Shown one piece after another: positions 35,366-45,375 of a stretch of DNA of 64,000 bases; position 1 is the stretch's first letter; each line of letters starts with the position of its first letter. The DNA is from Adiantum capillus-veneris (lineage: Eukaryota; Streptophyta; Polypodiopsida; Polypodiales; Pteridaceae). The translations under genes were made by a program, and so were the position numbers. The DNA lies in NCBI GenBank assembly GCA_014529385.2, contig CM043951.1:107163384-107227383 (forward strand). Direction: 5' to 3'. A model generated the notes under the pieces. That model worked only from the letters and a program-made list of their open reading frames with translations, did not search any database and was not told the DNA's origin.

Positions 35366-35759
35366 TCGATGAAGGGATTGTTTGGCCGCTATACTCCGCG
35401 GTAGCTTGCGGCCTACGATCTTTCTCAGTAGACTACGCCATGGGGCAGCCGGGGAGGGACTCCTTACGTCCATAGCCTCGCACCGATGGAACCTCCTTCT
35501 ACGGTCCCTTCTTACTGCCCTACTCCCCTTCCATCACAAGGCCCCACGCCACTCCATTCCACTCCTCCTTCACCTGAGCATCATTGATGCACTTCTTATA
35601 GCAGCGCGCATTGACGTTCGTCTCAGGGCAACGAGCGTCGAGAGAGGCGGAGTGGTGGGGGATCCTGAGGCTTCGCTTGTTTTGGTAGTGGGGAAGAGAC
35701 GGAATTCCCTATTTCAGAGCGTGCTGCCCCAGACGTAGAGGACGATGATATAGTAAAGT
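35366..35759. other. No gene recognised
   Basis: GC-richer stretch with a 118-codon plus-strand open frame. It looks Leu/Arg-rich with no recognisable domain, and I cannot support it as a gene. Confidence 0.4.
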
Positions 35760-36440
35760 ATGGCAGGAAGGTGAACTTTGGTACAACACAAGGAAGGGTG
35801 TTTTGACGCCATCTTCAGATTCTTATACAATCAACATATAAGAACTGTTTATGAAGTTCAGAGATCAACTTCTCGATCATGCACGCTGCATCAAGGACGC
35901 GTGCATGCTAGATTCCCAAATTTCCCCAATGAGCATCTTTCAGCACAATGGTTGGAGGGTTACATTAAAATATTTTTGAAAAACAATCAGTCCAATGTAC
36001 GGTGCGCAACGGCCAACCAGGTTAGAGATCCAGACATGAGCTATCGCGGAGACAACATGGTAGATGCGGAGTGGGAGTGGGCAATGTAGGAAAAGTGCGA
36101 ACAAGCTACAATGGGCTCATCCTACAAACAAAAACGTGAAGCTCAGGCCAGACAAACTCCCACACACTATGGTTTGGCAGGCAAAGCGGCTTGGATGGAC
36201 AAATATGGAAGTTTGTTTAAATTGAAACCTAAACGGGGGATTAGAAAGGTTTTAGTTAATGAATTGCATTTGATATTGCTAACTTAGGAAATATCACTCT
36301 GAGTCCACCAACTAGAGAGATGGTCAAGTTTTGAGAGCGGCACATAGAATTTGAAACTTGGCGATGGTTGTTGGAGAACAATCACATCTCTCACAAGCAA
36401 TTTGACTCAGCGGTTGGATCTCTACAGACGGTAAGTTTCA
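35760..36440 (+). pseudogene. Fragment of a plant transposase (Transposase_24-like)
   Basis: Broken frames on the plus strand read QWLEGYIKIFLKNN, KCEQATMGSSYKQKREAQAR, YGLAGKAAWMDKYGSLFK, then SPPTREMVKF, ERHIEFETWRWLLENN and HKQFDSAVGSLQT before a GTAAGT donor at about 36430. The order resembles the C-terminal half of Ptta/En/Spm proteins (...K..R......H..G, then PTR.E.F...H). Orientation is opposite to element 2. Identification is tentative. Confidence 0.4.
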
Positions 36441-36784
36441 TATTGTATTAATTGTTTTGAGTTTTTCATTTGTTTAATTTGGTTTTGGTTAATGTAGAGT
36501 CAGGGCAATCAAATGTAAGTGCCTATGGACGAGGAGAACGAGGACTTGGACACATATAAATTTATTTGTAGTCCTCTCTTAAAGTCCCAATGTGGCACAA
36601 GAAAAACTCTATGAGAATATGTATATACAATTGAACTATAATTTCTATCTTATTTGTAACTTTTTAAATAGTTGATCTTTTGTACTTTAAATTGTCAAGG
36701 TAACGTATATTCAAATTCTAATGTTTATTGTTTCTGTACACTTTTCCAAAAAACAATTGATGTTTCATATGTTTTACGCAGGTA
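36441..36784. other. AT-rich spacer, no gene
   Basis: Nothing recognised. Confidence 0.5.
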
Positions 36785-36848
36785 AAAAATAAAGGTGCTC
36801 ATTTGGCCCACCCAAAATTAGGTGGCCCAAATGAGCACCTTTATTTTT
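36785..36848 (+). repeat. 64-bp near-perfect palindrome
   Basis: AAAAATAAAGGTGCTCATTT at the left end is matched exactly by its inverse at the right end. The centre GGCCCACC...GGTGGCCC is also symmetrical apart from a few bases. Confidence 0.95.
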
Positions 36849-37353
36849 GAATAGCCGTTTAGCGGTAATATCTGCGGTAATAGGTGTGGCGATATACGCG
36901 AAAGTAGTTGTATACCCTCAACTATTACTACACTTATTGCTGAGAAACCATTGCCCACGTGTTGCCATGTCTATATCTATCGACACAAGTTTTTCTCTCT
37001 CCATTTTCATTTGTTAATACGCAGTAATAAAGGCGGTTCTCAATTTCTCCTCTTATAGTGTATTGTGATGCACAAGAAGTCATTGATTTGGTATGCATGC
37101 ACTCTGGTGTCTCTCACTGCTAGATTTTTTACCATAGATCATTGCCGAATGTAGTGGAGTGGAACAGACTGACTCCTTAGGCGGACTACCACCATTATGT
37201 TGCCTCCTCATAGGACATAGCTCTCTCTTGGTATCATTGTTGAGTCTTTTGCTCATGGTGCCTCGGATGGAGTTGTCCACAAGTGTGGAGTTGAGTCCTA
37301 GCTCTTCATGACATACATTCATATAAAGTTGTCCACACTATACACATAGAGCT

Positions 37354-37357
<4 letters not shown>

Positions 37358-37415
<58 letters not shown>
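37358..37415 (+). repeat. (CT)n microsatellite
   Basis: Pure CT run within the copia remnant's downstream region. Confidence 0.96.
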
Positions 37416-37417
<2 letters not shown>

Positions 37418-37799
37418 AACCTGGTTGTTCTCGCCTCCCCTGCGCTATTTGCAATCATTGCATCATTAGGACTACCCATCACGTATGTATGTGTCAACTC
37501 CGACACTAGGAAACATATATCCTTCTCACCCATAGGCAAAATTGTGCGTCCTGGCACCAACTCATCAGCCTCTAAGATGAGCGTATCAAAGAATTCCATA
37601 TCTGTCAGCTTTGCTTCTGTCTCTAGGGAGCATACCTTCTCTACCTCTGCATGCACAAAGTTTGACAACACCTGCTGTGTCTCACTAGAGCACTGTCACT
37701 CTACCTCTGTCTCTACAGAGTCTACTGGCATGTCTTACACAGCTAAATGCTCTGTCTCGTGAGCATGGTGGAGCTCACCCACGAAAGAGACACGTCTCG

Positions 37800-38480
37800 T
37801 CTCTCACTCAAAGCATGCCAACAACAAAATCGATACTACACCGTCTCGAACGTCAGACACATGCATAGGATATACCAGGCCGTTGCGGGCTCCTCTGGCA
37901 ATCACTAGTGAGCCGCAATGCATCTAGAAAGACTCCTCTCAAAGAAGTGTCTGACAACCAAAATCTGCTAACTATCTCACTGAGATCAAGCTTTGTCTTA
38001 GCTAAGGAACATAGCACACATGCCATAGCGTGTATGATACATCACTAGGAAAGACAAACGTCTCCAACACCCTCTATGTCAAACGCTGAATCATCGGCCA
38101 AGTGCACACAACCAAGTCTTCCACTAGAAAATGTGTTAAACCACTCATGACATGGTGTGATGTGGAAAGCAGCATTGCTATCTAGTAACCAGTGTGGAGA
38201 AAGTGTGCAAACCATAGACAAATCTACAAGAGGTACACTCGAGGCAAGCATGACATCACCGTCTCACTGGCATAGACTGCCACTAGAACTGCATCTCTAA
38301 CCTGTGTCAAAGCCGTAATTGCACTACGCATACATCTCGACTGCTGCCTCATATGTCTGAAACAACGGCGTCTAATGTTCCCTGTGTGATCGCAATGCCA
38401 GCAACGCAAGTATCGGCAAGAACGAGACCTCCGTCTCTCGTGAGCCGTCATTGAAGACTCAATTGTGTCACACATCATGT
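37800..38480 (-). pseudogene. copia nucleocapsid knuckle, protease and GAG_pre-integrase remnant
   Basis: The knuckle reads CWHCDHTGNIRRRC, with Asn in place of the zinc-ligand His. The protease piece reads PHWLLDSNAAFHITPCHEWF, SSGRLGCVHLADDS and FDIEGVGDVCL. The family's WLLDSGAS..HMT..R..F, .VYLGD, .I.G.G.V pattern is obvious, but the active-site Gly is Asn. Downstream, in broken frames, come LRQSLISV, LADFGC and LVIARGARNGLVY, as expected ahead of the integrase. Non-functional. Confidence 0.8.
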
Positions 38481-39480
38481 CAATGCATACGCGTCAAAAG
38501 TGGGAGATCACTCGACCATTGCGCTAATCAAACATAAACCAACGAGTAGCTCAATAGTGAAAACTTGTAACGTGCATGCTGTAGTCTCACGTTCGAAATA
38601 TGCGTTGATGTGAGAACATGAAGCAAAATCAAAGGAAACCTGTAACCACTACAAGCATACCATAAATGTATGGCTAAGAACCAAAGTATGGAGATAAATT
38701 TAGGAAAAATCTGACCGAATCTCCCCTGTAAAGTGAGCAAAACCTCAAGTACAATCTCAACCATAAACCATGCCAAACTGGCAACAAAGTGGGAGGTAAC
38801 TCGACCACTACACAATGCTCAAAAGCATGATCAATTGCATCAAAATCGATGCTCACATATACATAAAACAACTCCAAAATCTATAAACTCTGCAAGCATA
38901 AACTAGGATAAACTGCTCAACCGAGCGTAAAGCGCATAAACATATACGCAAGTAGAGAGCAAACTAGCTCAAAACGCGTCCTACAAGAGAAACTTCCTGC
39001 AAAAATCTGCAAAAACCTATGACTAGCCTGTATTGTAGCCACAGAAGCATATGCAAATCCTCACTCCTATGAGAGTGGGTACAAGAACACCAAACCGTGT
39101 CCAAATTGACAAAACCTATCAAAAGTGAGAGTAAGCACTCAAGCATTGTCAAAGTGGGAATATATCGACCATTGTACAAGATGGCGTAACACTGTAAAAT
39201 TTTATGGCGAGAAGACGGGGAAAAACGAACAGAATTTCCTTTGCAAAATGAGTCAAAACTCAACGCAAACCGCAAGCCAAAAAACTGCAAATAACTGTCA
39301 GAGTGGGAGTCAACTCAACCACTAAACTATCAGAGAGCAAACTGTGAATACGCATAACCATGGCGAGAAATCTTAGAAAAATCCGACAGAGTTTCCCCTG
39401 GAAACTGAGAAAAATTCAAAAAATCTCACCAAATACATATGACAATAGACATTGTCTTAGTAGAAAAATCCACAAAATGG
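38480..39480 (-). repeat. Diverged repeats in place of gag
   Basis: A block like AAAGTGGGAG(X)TCACTCGACCA recurs near 38497, 38788, 39150 and 39300. A second block like AATCTGACCGAATCTCCCCT recurs near 38707, 39222 and 39375. The spacing is irregular, about 150-370 bp. No intact gag frame is present here. Confidence 0.7.
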
Positions 39481-40423
39481 TCTACATGCAATGCCAAAAG
39501 CATGGCAAATTGGCTCACTCCTGACCGAGTAGCTCTATGGACGTGTACATGTCCAAAATACACTGCAAACCTGTAAACCTTCTACCTGCAAGCTATGGCT
39601 AGCTCAAATTGTATCCGCATAATGCATACATAGCATGAAATTGCACAAAACCGTGCTAAAAAAGCTCTTTGAAATGCCCCACATAGTCAAACAATGCGCA
39701 TGAAACCGCATCCAGATGTGTAACAATCCGAAAGTCACATCCCAAAGTATCACTTGCATATGCAAACACAAGGTGAATTCTCTCTCAAATAGCACCATAG
39801 TGTGCCATAGATAGCCAAAAATGAAAACCGCATCACTCTCTACATTGTAGGAATCAAACTGCAAAACCTCAATATGTCGAGATTGTTGACAGGCTGCTAC
39901 AAAAAATTCAGTACTCAAAATTTCAAAATTATGATACAACCAGTGCGTCTGGAACGTGCCAAAACCTAGGGTAATTTCTTGGATCACATATATCCGAGTC
40001 CAAGTGTGAGAGATATGCAAAAAATCTCCGTTTTTGGCCCAAAAACGCAGCATAAACTTGCTGTTGTTGCACCTATTGTAATTCAGAGTAGAATTCAGAA
40101 AATGGACATCACCAGTGCATCTAGAATTTGCCAAAATCCCAACCTAGACTCCTGGATCATGTCCATCCGAATGTATGTGACGGAGATGTGCAAAAACACT
40201 GTTTCGGGAGGGACCCAAAAATAGCAGAAACAAGCTGCAACACTTCTTGTTTATGCTCTTTCTCTACACTCAGCAATGGCTTGTTACACAAGCTGAATAT
40301 ACATACCTAAGATGAGATCTGGCACCGTCGAGCTGTAACCACCTTCACAGAGCTCAAACCGCCATAGCCGAGCTCTATCACTTCTGTCTCGCCAAAGGAA
40401 GCCGTCGCACGCACATCCTAAAG
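39481..40423 (-). other. copia leader/gag region, not decipherable
   Basis: Two related sub-blocks occur: ATYCRAGTCCAAGTGTGAGAGATATGCAAAAA-type text near 39990 and a similar one near 40165. A 176-codon minus frame exists at 39604-40134 but has no recognisable domain. Confidence 0.4.
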
Positions 40424-40437
40424 TTCTGATACCAATT
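40424..40437 (-). promoter_or_regulatory. copia primer-binding site
   Basis: On the minus strand ATTGGTATCAGAAC follows the LTR end, matching the initiator Met-tRNA type site. Confidence 0.85.
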
Positions 40438-40653
40438 GTGAGTGCGCGAATGCTGTGCGTGTGCGAAGAGTGAGAAGGGGAGAGAGAGAGAACACAGGAT
40501 GTGGGTGGAGTAGCCTCAAGAAGTAACTCAAGTGTATGAGTGTGGTGCTCCTTATTCTTGTCTATAGAAAGAATAAAGAAGTGGGTATACACAGTGGACG
40601 GTCGGACATTGGACGTCTGGGCAGGCAAAAGGCGAAGCGCTTTTACCCCAACA
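40438..40653 (-). repeat. copia LTR (216 bp)
   Basis: On the minus strand it begins TGTTGGGGTAAAAGCGC and ends CGCGCACTCACA, directly followed by the primer-binding site. The short length and TGTTGGGG start are typical of copia LTRs. No second LTR was found in the window. Confidence 0.8.
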
Positions 40654-42352
40654 CTCGTAGCATTAAAAACATTAAAGACATAGTTTGGAGATGTTGAGCC
40701 AAGGTATAAGATTGCTTACAAGTGGTTTTAACAAGAGTTTTGAGTAGATATTTGAGACTTTGCTAGAGGAGTAACTACAAAATAAAAGGTACATTTTGTA
40801 TCTCCAAAAATAAATTCTATTCTATTATGACTATCCTAGAACACACACGTAGTAACCTATAATAGGGACATTAATTATCCACAATTCAGTGTTTTGCTTT
40901 GCCTTATCCCTATATTGGTTGGGTTGCAATGGTTGAGTTGACATCTTTTGTTATCCCTAGTTTAACTTATGCAGTAGTGGTGGGCCTTCATTTTAAAAAT
41001 TTTCATTGATAGCCTAATAGTGTTCATGGTGCTATCCATCCTCCTTTGATATGTCCCTCTCTCTCTCATCTCTCTCCATTATCTATTATCTTTTCTATCC
41101 CCAATCATGCAGGGGTTAAGCTCAAGCGTCCATAGCTATCCATCCTCCTCCAATCTCACCCTCTTTTTCATCATCATGTCTCCCCCTTTGATCTTTTTAT
41201 CACCTGAATATGGTAGGGCTTGACTTCAAGGGTAAACAACTTAGGGTCAAGCATATCCAATCATGGTGGAGGAAAACGACGAGTGCAAGCCAATCCCAAT
41301 TTGTAGTGTATATCATGAGTGAGTGCATATAGGAAAGAGAGTAGCTATGGATTGTTGCAAGGTATTCAACATAAGATGCACTCACATGGGCAAGAAACGA
41401 GGTACATTCGATTGCATAGTTGGTCTCCCAAATTTATACTTTCTTGCTCCTATCGTGATGTGTCTCTGCACAAAAGTCCCCTTTTCGCTTTTTTCTCCTT
41501 CCGTATGGTTTACAACTATAGAATAAGGTGGGGCTTTTATTTTGTTTATTAATCTTTTTTGCTCATTTTGCATGGATCACAAATGTAGAGTGAGTTGATG
41601 TCCATGTGTATGTATTGAATAAGCATACCACAAGCATGTTTGAGAATAAACTTTACATTCATTCTTTGATCATAAGAAACGAGTAGCAGGGTAGGTTTTC
41701 AAGGAAAGATAATGACATGTTTTGATAAGAATCAATCATGTCTAGGGAGGAGTCAACTGAATTGAGGAGTGCCCATAAGAGGTCAAGTGGGAGGGGGGAT
41801 GCCTTAAGAACCATCAACTAAGTTGAGTTTAATTGGAAATAGTTGTGGTAATGATGTTGAGCGGCAATGGTGTGAGGGAAAACTAGGACAACTTGGTAGT
41901 TATGAAGATGGGATCGATATATGGGAGGGCGAATGTAAACACGAAAGGACCACAAATGCGAAGTAGGAAGCAATGGATTTCAAATTGGGATTAATCTGTG
42001 TGCGACAAGATGCAACAATCGTTTTTAAGAGTGTATTGACACCATATGGTTTTGCAAGAGCACGTGTGGGAATATTGTTTAAATTCAAAGTACACAAAGT
42101 TATCTAGCATAAAGTTATTAACTCCTTTAGAACTACAGTGTAGGTATGTCTTCATAAGGAAATGTTGTTGATGCTCACAACATAAAGGAATTGCTATTGG
42201 AGTTTTGGACATGAGTTCGTGTATGTGCACACACAGGTCCCTATGCGACTCAGTGCAAGAATACCTACACTGTAAAAAATAGTGTGAGAGCAACTTTTTC
42301 TAAGGGCTAGAGCACTTTTGTCTTTCCCCCACATGCGTGCTAGCACTAGGGG
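40654..42352. other. Intergenic, no gene recognised
   Basis: Short frames only. Nothing with a convincing family. Confidence 0.5.
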
Positions 42353-42430
42353 TTGCAGCTCTGCAACAATTAGGTGGGATGTAGCTCTAAATTGCAGCTC
42401 TGCAACAATTAGGTGGGATGTAGCTCTAAA
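42353..42430 (+). repeat. 39-bp tandem duplication
   Basis: Two copies of TTGCAGCTCTGCAACAATTA(...)CTCTAAA at 42353-42391 and 42392-42430. Confidence 0.95.
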
Positions 42431-42448
42431 TAGCAAGGGTTGTTTTTA

Positions 42449-42663
42449 GGGCGGATCCGCACGGAGTAGAGGGCGGAGGTTAAAGTTTCGTCAATTGCTT
42501 TGACGCTATTATTCTAACGCTGCCTTCACTAGTCCAACTCTGCCAAAAACGGCAAAGTTAGCTATGAAAAGCTTCGTTTGGGAGCTACAAAACATAGACG
42601 CAAGTGCAACAGGCTTTTCTGCTGGCAAAAACCTCCAAAAAGACTGACCGTGCGAATGTGCCC
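42449..42663 (+). mobile_element. Tourist-like MITE (PIF/Harbinger type)
   Basis: A 215-bp segment with terminal inverted repeats GGGCGGATCCGCACGG and, inverted at the right end, GGGCACATTCGCACGG (about 13 of 16 matching). It is flanked by TTA on both sides (42446-42448 and 42664-42666), the 3-bp target duplication typical of PIF/Harbinger elements. No coding capacity. It lies about 560 bp upstream of the DGAT1 start codon, so it may be in the promoter. Confidence 0.8.
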
Positions 42664-42666
42664 TTA

Positions 42667-42901
42667 GAATTCCAAATCTAGTAGAAAGTTCGTTAGAACA
42701 TTCTCGGTCTTGAATGCAGGAAAGAACGGCACAAAATTTTTGGAGGGAACACGTAATACCTCAAGGAGGGCGCATTTCAGAAAAGTAGCCTAAAGGTTGG
42801 TACGTCGCCGATGTCTCTCGCCCTCCCTCCCCTCTCAAGTCATACAGACACGTTTTGGCGCAGGAATCTTCCATAGCGCAGGCGCAGCTACTCCAACCAG
42901 G

Positions 42902-42976
<75 letters not shown>

Positions 42977-43036
42977 TACACCTCTTTTTCCCCAGCAAAG
43001 CTGTAACGATCGCTACCCATATTCATGCTGCTGCTC

Positions 43037-43079
<43 letters not shown>

Positions 43080-43224
43080 CATTAACCCACCCATTGAATC
43101 CTTTCACACGCTTAGCTGTTATTGCAAGGCTGTTTGAAATGTGCAAGAAATATTATACAACCCGCAGCCTCATTCAATCGTACTTGTGATTGTATATGCA
43201 GAGGACCGTCGAAGAGAGTTGTCA
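42667..43224 (+). promoter_or_regulatory. DGAT1 upstream region / 5' UTR with two (TC)n(AC)n tracts
   Basis: Pyrimidine-rich tracts at 42901-42973 and 43037-43079 lie 150-320 bp upstream of the start codon, a common placement of CT/GA repeats in plant promoters and 5' UTRs. A small upstream frame (ATG at 43139, stop at about 43187-43189, 16 codons) precedes the main start if the transcript extends that far. No clear TATA box was identified. Confidence 0.5.
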
Positions 43225-43449
43225 ATGGAAGAAGAATCTGTTTCGAGCCCAAATGCCTCTGGCGAAGAGGCTCTACGTCGGAGGAAAAGATCAATTGTGA
43301 AGGCGGCCAATTCTCACACTAGTGCCAGCTCTGAAGCAAAGGAATCTCTAGCTTCAAAACTGCAGTATGCATCTCGGTCTCGGTCTTCTGCGCCAGCACA
43401 CAGAAAGCTAAGAGAAAGTCCCTTGAGCTCAGACGCAATTTTTCACCAG
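43225..43449 (+). CDS. DGAT1: Diacylglycerol O-acyltransferase 1 (DGAT1), exon 1
   Basis: Encodes the N-terminal cytosolic, low-complexity region of DGAT1 (75 codons, MEEESVSSPNASGEEALRRR at the start, RESPLSSDAIFHQ at the end). 43225 is the first in-frame ATG; the upstream extension of the frame has no Met. The Arg cluster and the closing RESPLSSDAIF motif are hallmarks of plant DGAT1 just before the first membrane helix. The exon ends CACCAG/GTACGG in phase 0 and joins exon 2 without changing frame. DGAT1 is the MBOAT-family ER-membrane enzyme making triacylglycerol from diacylglycerol and acyl-CoA. It is the only host gene recognised here. Confidence 0.9.
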
Positions 43450-43612
43450 GTACGGCTGCTTCGTAAAACTATGGGTCTAGCCACTTATCTGCTGGCAAAA
43501 ATGCTGAATGAACGTTCTTTTATGTAGCTACATACAATAAAATGTTTAACTTGGAACTTCTCCCGAGCGTAGATTAGCATTCTGATCACTCCTAAGTTTT
43601 GTTCTCATCACT

Positions 43613-43617
43613 CTCTC

Positions 43618-43682
<65 letters not shown>
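43613..43682 (+). repeat. (TC)n(AC)n compound microsatellite in DGAT1 intron 1
   Basis: A CT run followed by a CA run; the third such tract within 800 bp. Confidence 0.96.
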
Positions 43683-43683
<1 letters not shown>

Positions 43684-43789
43684 CCAACCAGCCACCTTGG
43701 CTCCCATGCTCTTAAGTGTAAGCGATCCCAAACCTAAGAAGCACTCAATCACCTTCCTTCAACAGTTGTGTGGAGGGTTTGAGCACATG

Positions 43790-44660
43790 GATGCCATACT
43801 ATTGCCGCGTTGTCGATTTCTACAAAGCTTTTGATATAGGACCTATAGTGAGATTGATGCATAGGTAGAGTGTGCATGCAAGAGGGGCTAGTTCATTCCA
43901 CGCTTAAGAGTGAAGTACCTGGATGTCTGCTCTTGAGATCCTACTCTTTACGGTTTGTATATTGATGAGGTATCAGACTATTTTGACAGAGAGGGTGATA
44001 AAGGTGCAGGGTTTTTAGGCACTTGGACACTTGGATATCGTTGCTTCTTTATGCGGATGATGATGTTCTCATTGTGGACTCACTAAAGGGGCTACAAAGA
44101 TATAGTTAGATGCATTACATGGCTATGCACAGAATAGAGATTTCTTGGCGAGACCAAGGTGATGATATTTAACATTAGAGCACAGTGGGGGAGGGCATCA
44201 GCATCAATGGTCAGGAGGTGGTTAAATATGTAGAGTCATACACATATGTGGGAGTCATTTTTACAAGACCCTCTTTCTCTATGAGAGAGGCAGCAGCTTC
44301 GAGATTGACATGGGGGTATGCAGAACAGATATGCTCATTGTGGTACAGTGTCAGGAGACTTGGGCTAAGGTACTATGGTTGTTTGATACATAGATGATTA
44401 TTTGGGGTACAGATTTGGGGACCCAGTCTAGACCGTCGTAGCGGGTCTGGCCGGATGTATGATGGGATGTAGAGATATGGAGAGACCGTTACTCACTATG
44501 ATCTCTAGGATGATGGATGGAGAGGTATGGATATACGATGTATGAAGAGACCCATCAGTCACTATGATCTCCAGGAACAATGCCACATGAGGTCGTTAAG
44601 AGCGGAATTGAGAGCTACACCGATTGTGGTTGAGGCACTTACCAGGTGAGCAAGTGGAAT
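43790..44660 (+). pseudogene. Dead LINE RT fragment inside DGAT1 intron 1
   Basis: Broken frames show RVVDFYKAFDIGP (RT motif FVDF.KAFD.), DPTLYGLYIDEV (from ..PLSPTLF.LYID), LLYADDDVLIVDSLK (catalytic YADD), then EGISINGQEVVKYVESYTYV and GVIFTRPSFSMREAAASRL (the KYLG..F connection), and GVQIWGPSL. It is sense-oriented relative to the gene and heavily mutated and truncated. It shares architecture with the LINE at 4618-9158 but is too diverged to call the same family. Confidence 0.8.
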
Positions 44661-44917
44661 GGAGTCAAATCAAGGAGGTAGGGTTTTACCAAGGAGTTAA
44701 AAAGAACCCCAAGTTTGCATCGAATGAAGCGAACAGAAATGCTGAAAGGTCTCCCCAGAAACAATAGTAGAATAAGTTGAAAAAATATTATATGCTAAGA
44801 TAAGCTTGTGTATACACAAGTCTGTAAACACTTTGATCTCAAATGTATTTATTTGGCAAGGCCCTGCGTTTCAAGATACACATTCTCAGTATGACTTTCT
44901 GATGGAATTTGATTCAG

Positions 44918-44998
44918 AGTCACGCAGGGCTTTTCAACTTATGCATTGTGATACTTGTGGCTGTGAATAGCCGGCTGATAATAGAGAACTTAATGAAG
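44918..44998 (+). CDS. DGAT1: DGAT1 exon 2
   Basis: Preceded by TTGATTCAG and followed by GTATTA. The 27 codons read SHAGLFNLCIVILVAVNSRL and IIENLMK. This is the first transmembrane helix of plant DGAT1 and among the most conserved parts of the protein. Phase 0 at both ends, in frame with exon 1. Confidence 0.93.
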
Positions 44999-45082
44999 GT
45001 ATTATCTCTTCGTTCTTATGTTTTTGTGAGCTCATGCTCAGCTTGTAGATCAATAATGTTGCTTGAACGAATATCTGCACAG

Positions 45083-45156
45083 TATGGGATACTTATACGA
45101 AGAGGATTTTGGTTCAGCTCCAAATCTCTCAGAGAATGGCCTCTTTTCATGTGTGG
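45083..45156 (+). CDS. DGAT1: DGAT1 exon 3
   Basis: Preceded by TATCTGCACAG and followed by GTAAGC. Reads YGILIRRGFWFSSKSLREWP then LFMC plus two bases. This matches the conserved loop (G.LIR..FWFSS.SLR.WPL.MC) of plant DGAT1. Phase 2 at the 3' end, completed by the first base of exon 4. Its 3' end and splice donor are duplicated 71 bp downstream. Confidence 0.92.
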
Positions 45157-45232
45157 GTAAGCTTTTAACACTATGTCTTGATGTTTTTCTATATGATTGA
45201 TAAAGAATTGCCTCTTTTCATGTGTGGGTAAA
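45139..45232 (+). repeat. Duplicated exon 3 end and splice donor (71-bp spacing)
   Basis: GCCTCTTTTCATGTGTGGGT begins at 45140 minus one and again at 45210, followed by TAAGCTT and TAAAGCTT respectively. The second copy is intronic. Confidence 0.93.
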
Positions 45233-45299
45233 GCTTTAGGTGCCATATCTTGATGTTAATTGGTGATGATCCGTGGAATTAACCACTTCAAGTGCGCAG

Positions 45300-45375
45300 G
45301 CTTTCCCTCCCGATTTTAGCTGCTTGTTCTTACATGGTAGAGAAAATGAAGATCTTATTTCGCATTCCGGAATGG
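45300..45375 (+). CDS. DGAT1: DGAT1 exon 4 (last exon recognised)
   Basis: Preceded by AAGTGCGCAG and followed by GTAGGG. Completes a Gly codon and reads LSLPILAACSYMVEKM, KILFRIPEW, i.e. the second membrane helix and following loop. Exons 1-4 sum to 456 nt, exactly 152 codons, with no stop. The next conserved block of DGAT1 (histidine- and tyrosine-rich helix) and the MBOAT catalytic region are not found in the remaining 18.6 kb, so the gene either has a very large intron 4 or is truncated. Confidence 0.85.

Larger units (their letters stand above)
37000..40653 (-). mobile_element. Ty1/copia remnant with one LTR
   Basis: Minus-strand copia-type element. The 5' LTR is at 40438-40653, the primer-binding site at about 40424-40437, a CCHC-like knuckle at about 38370-38420, the protease at about 38050-38210 and a GAG_pre-integrase-like block to about 37830. 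The integrase, RT and 3' LTR are not seen. The left border is uncertain. Confidence 0.75.

Noticed and set aside
35382-35738. 118-codon plus-strand frame near a CACTA-like end
   Set aside because: Leu/Arg/Ala-rich with no family resemblance. The GC-rich composition alone explains the absence of stops.
39604-40134. 176-codon minus-strand frame
   Set aside because: No recognisable domain and His/Phe-rich random-looking composition. It lies in the leader/gag zone of a dead copia element.
41200-41573. Overlapping frames on both strands near 41.3 kb
   Set aside because: Short, mutually overlapping, no recognisable domain or splice context.
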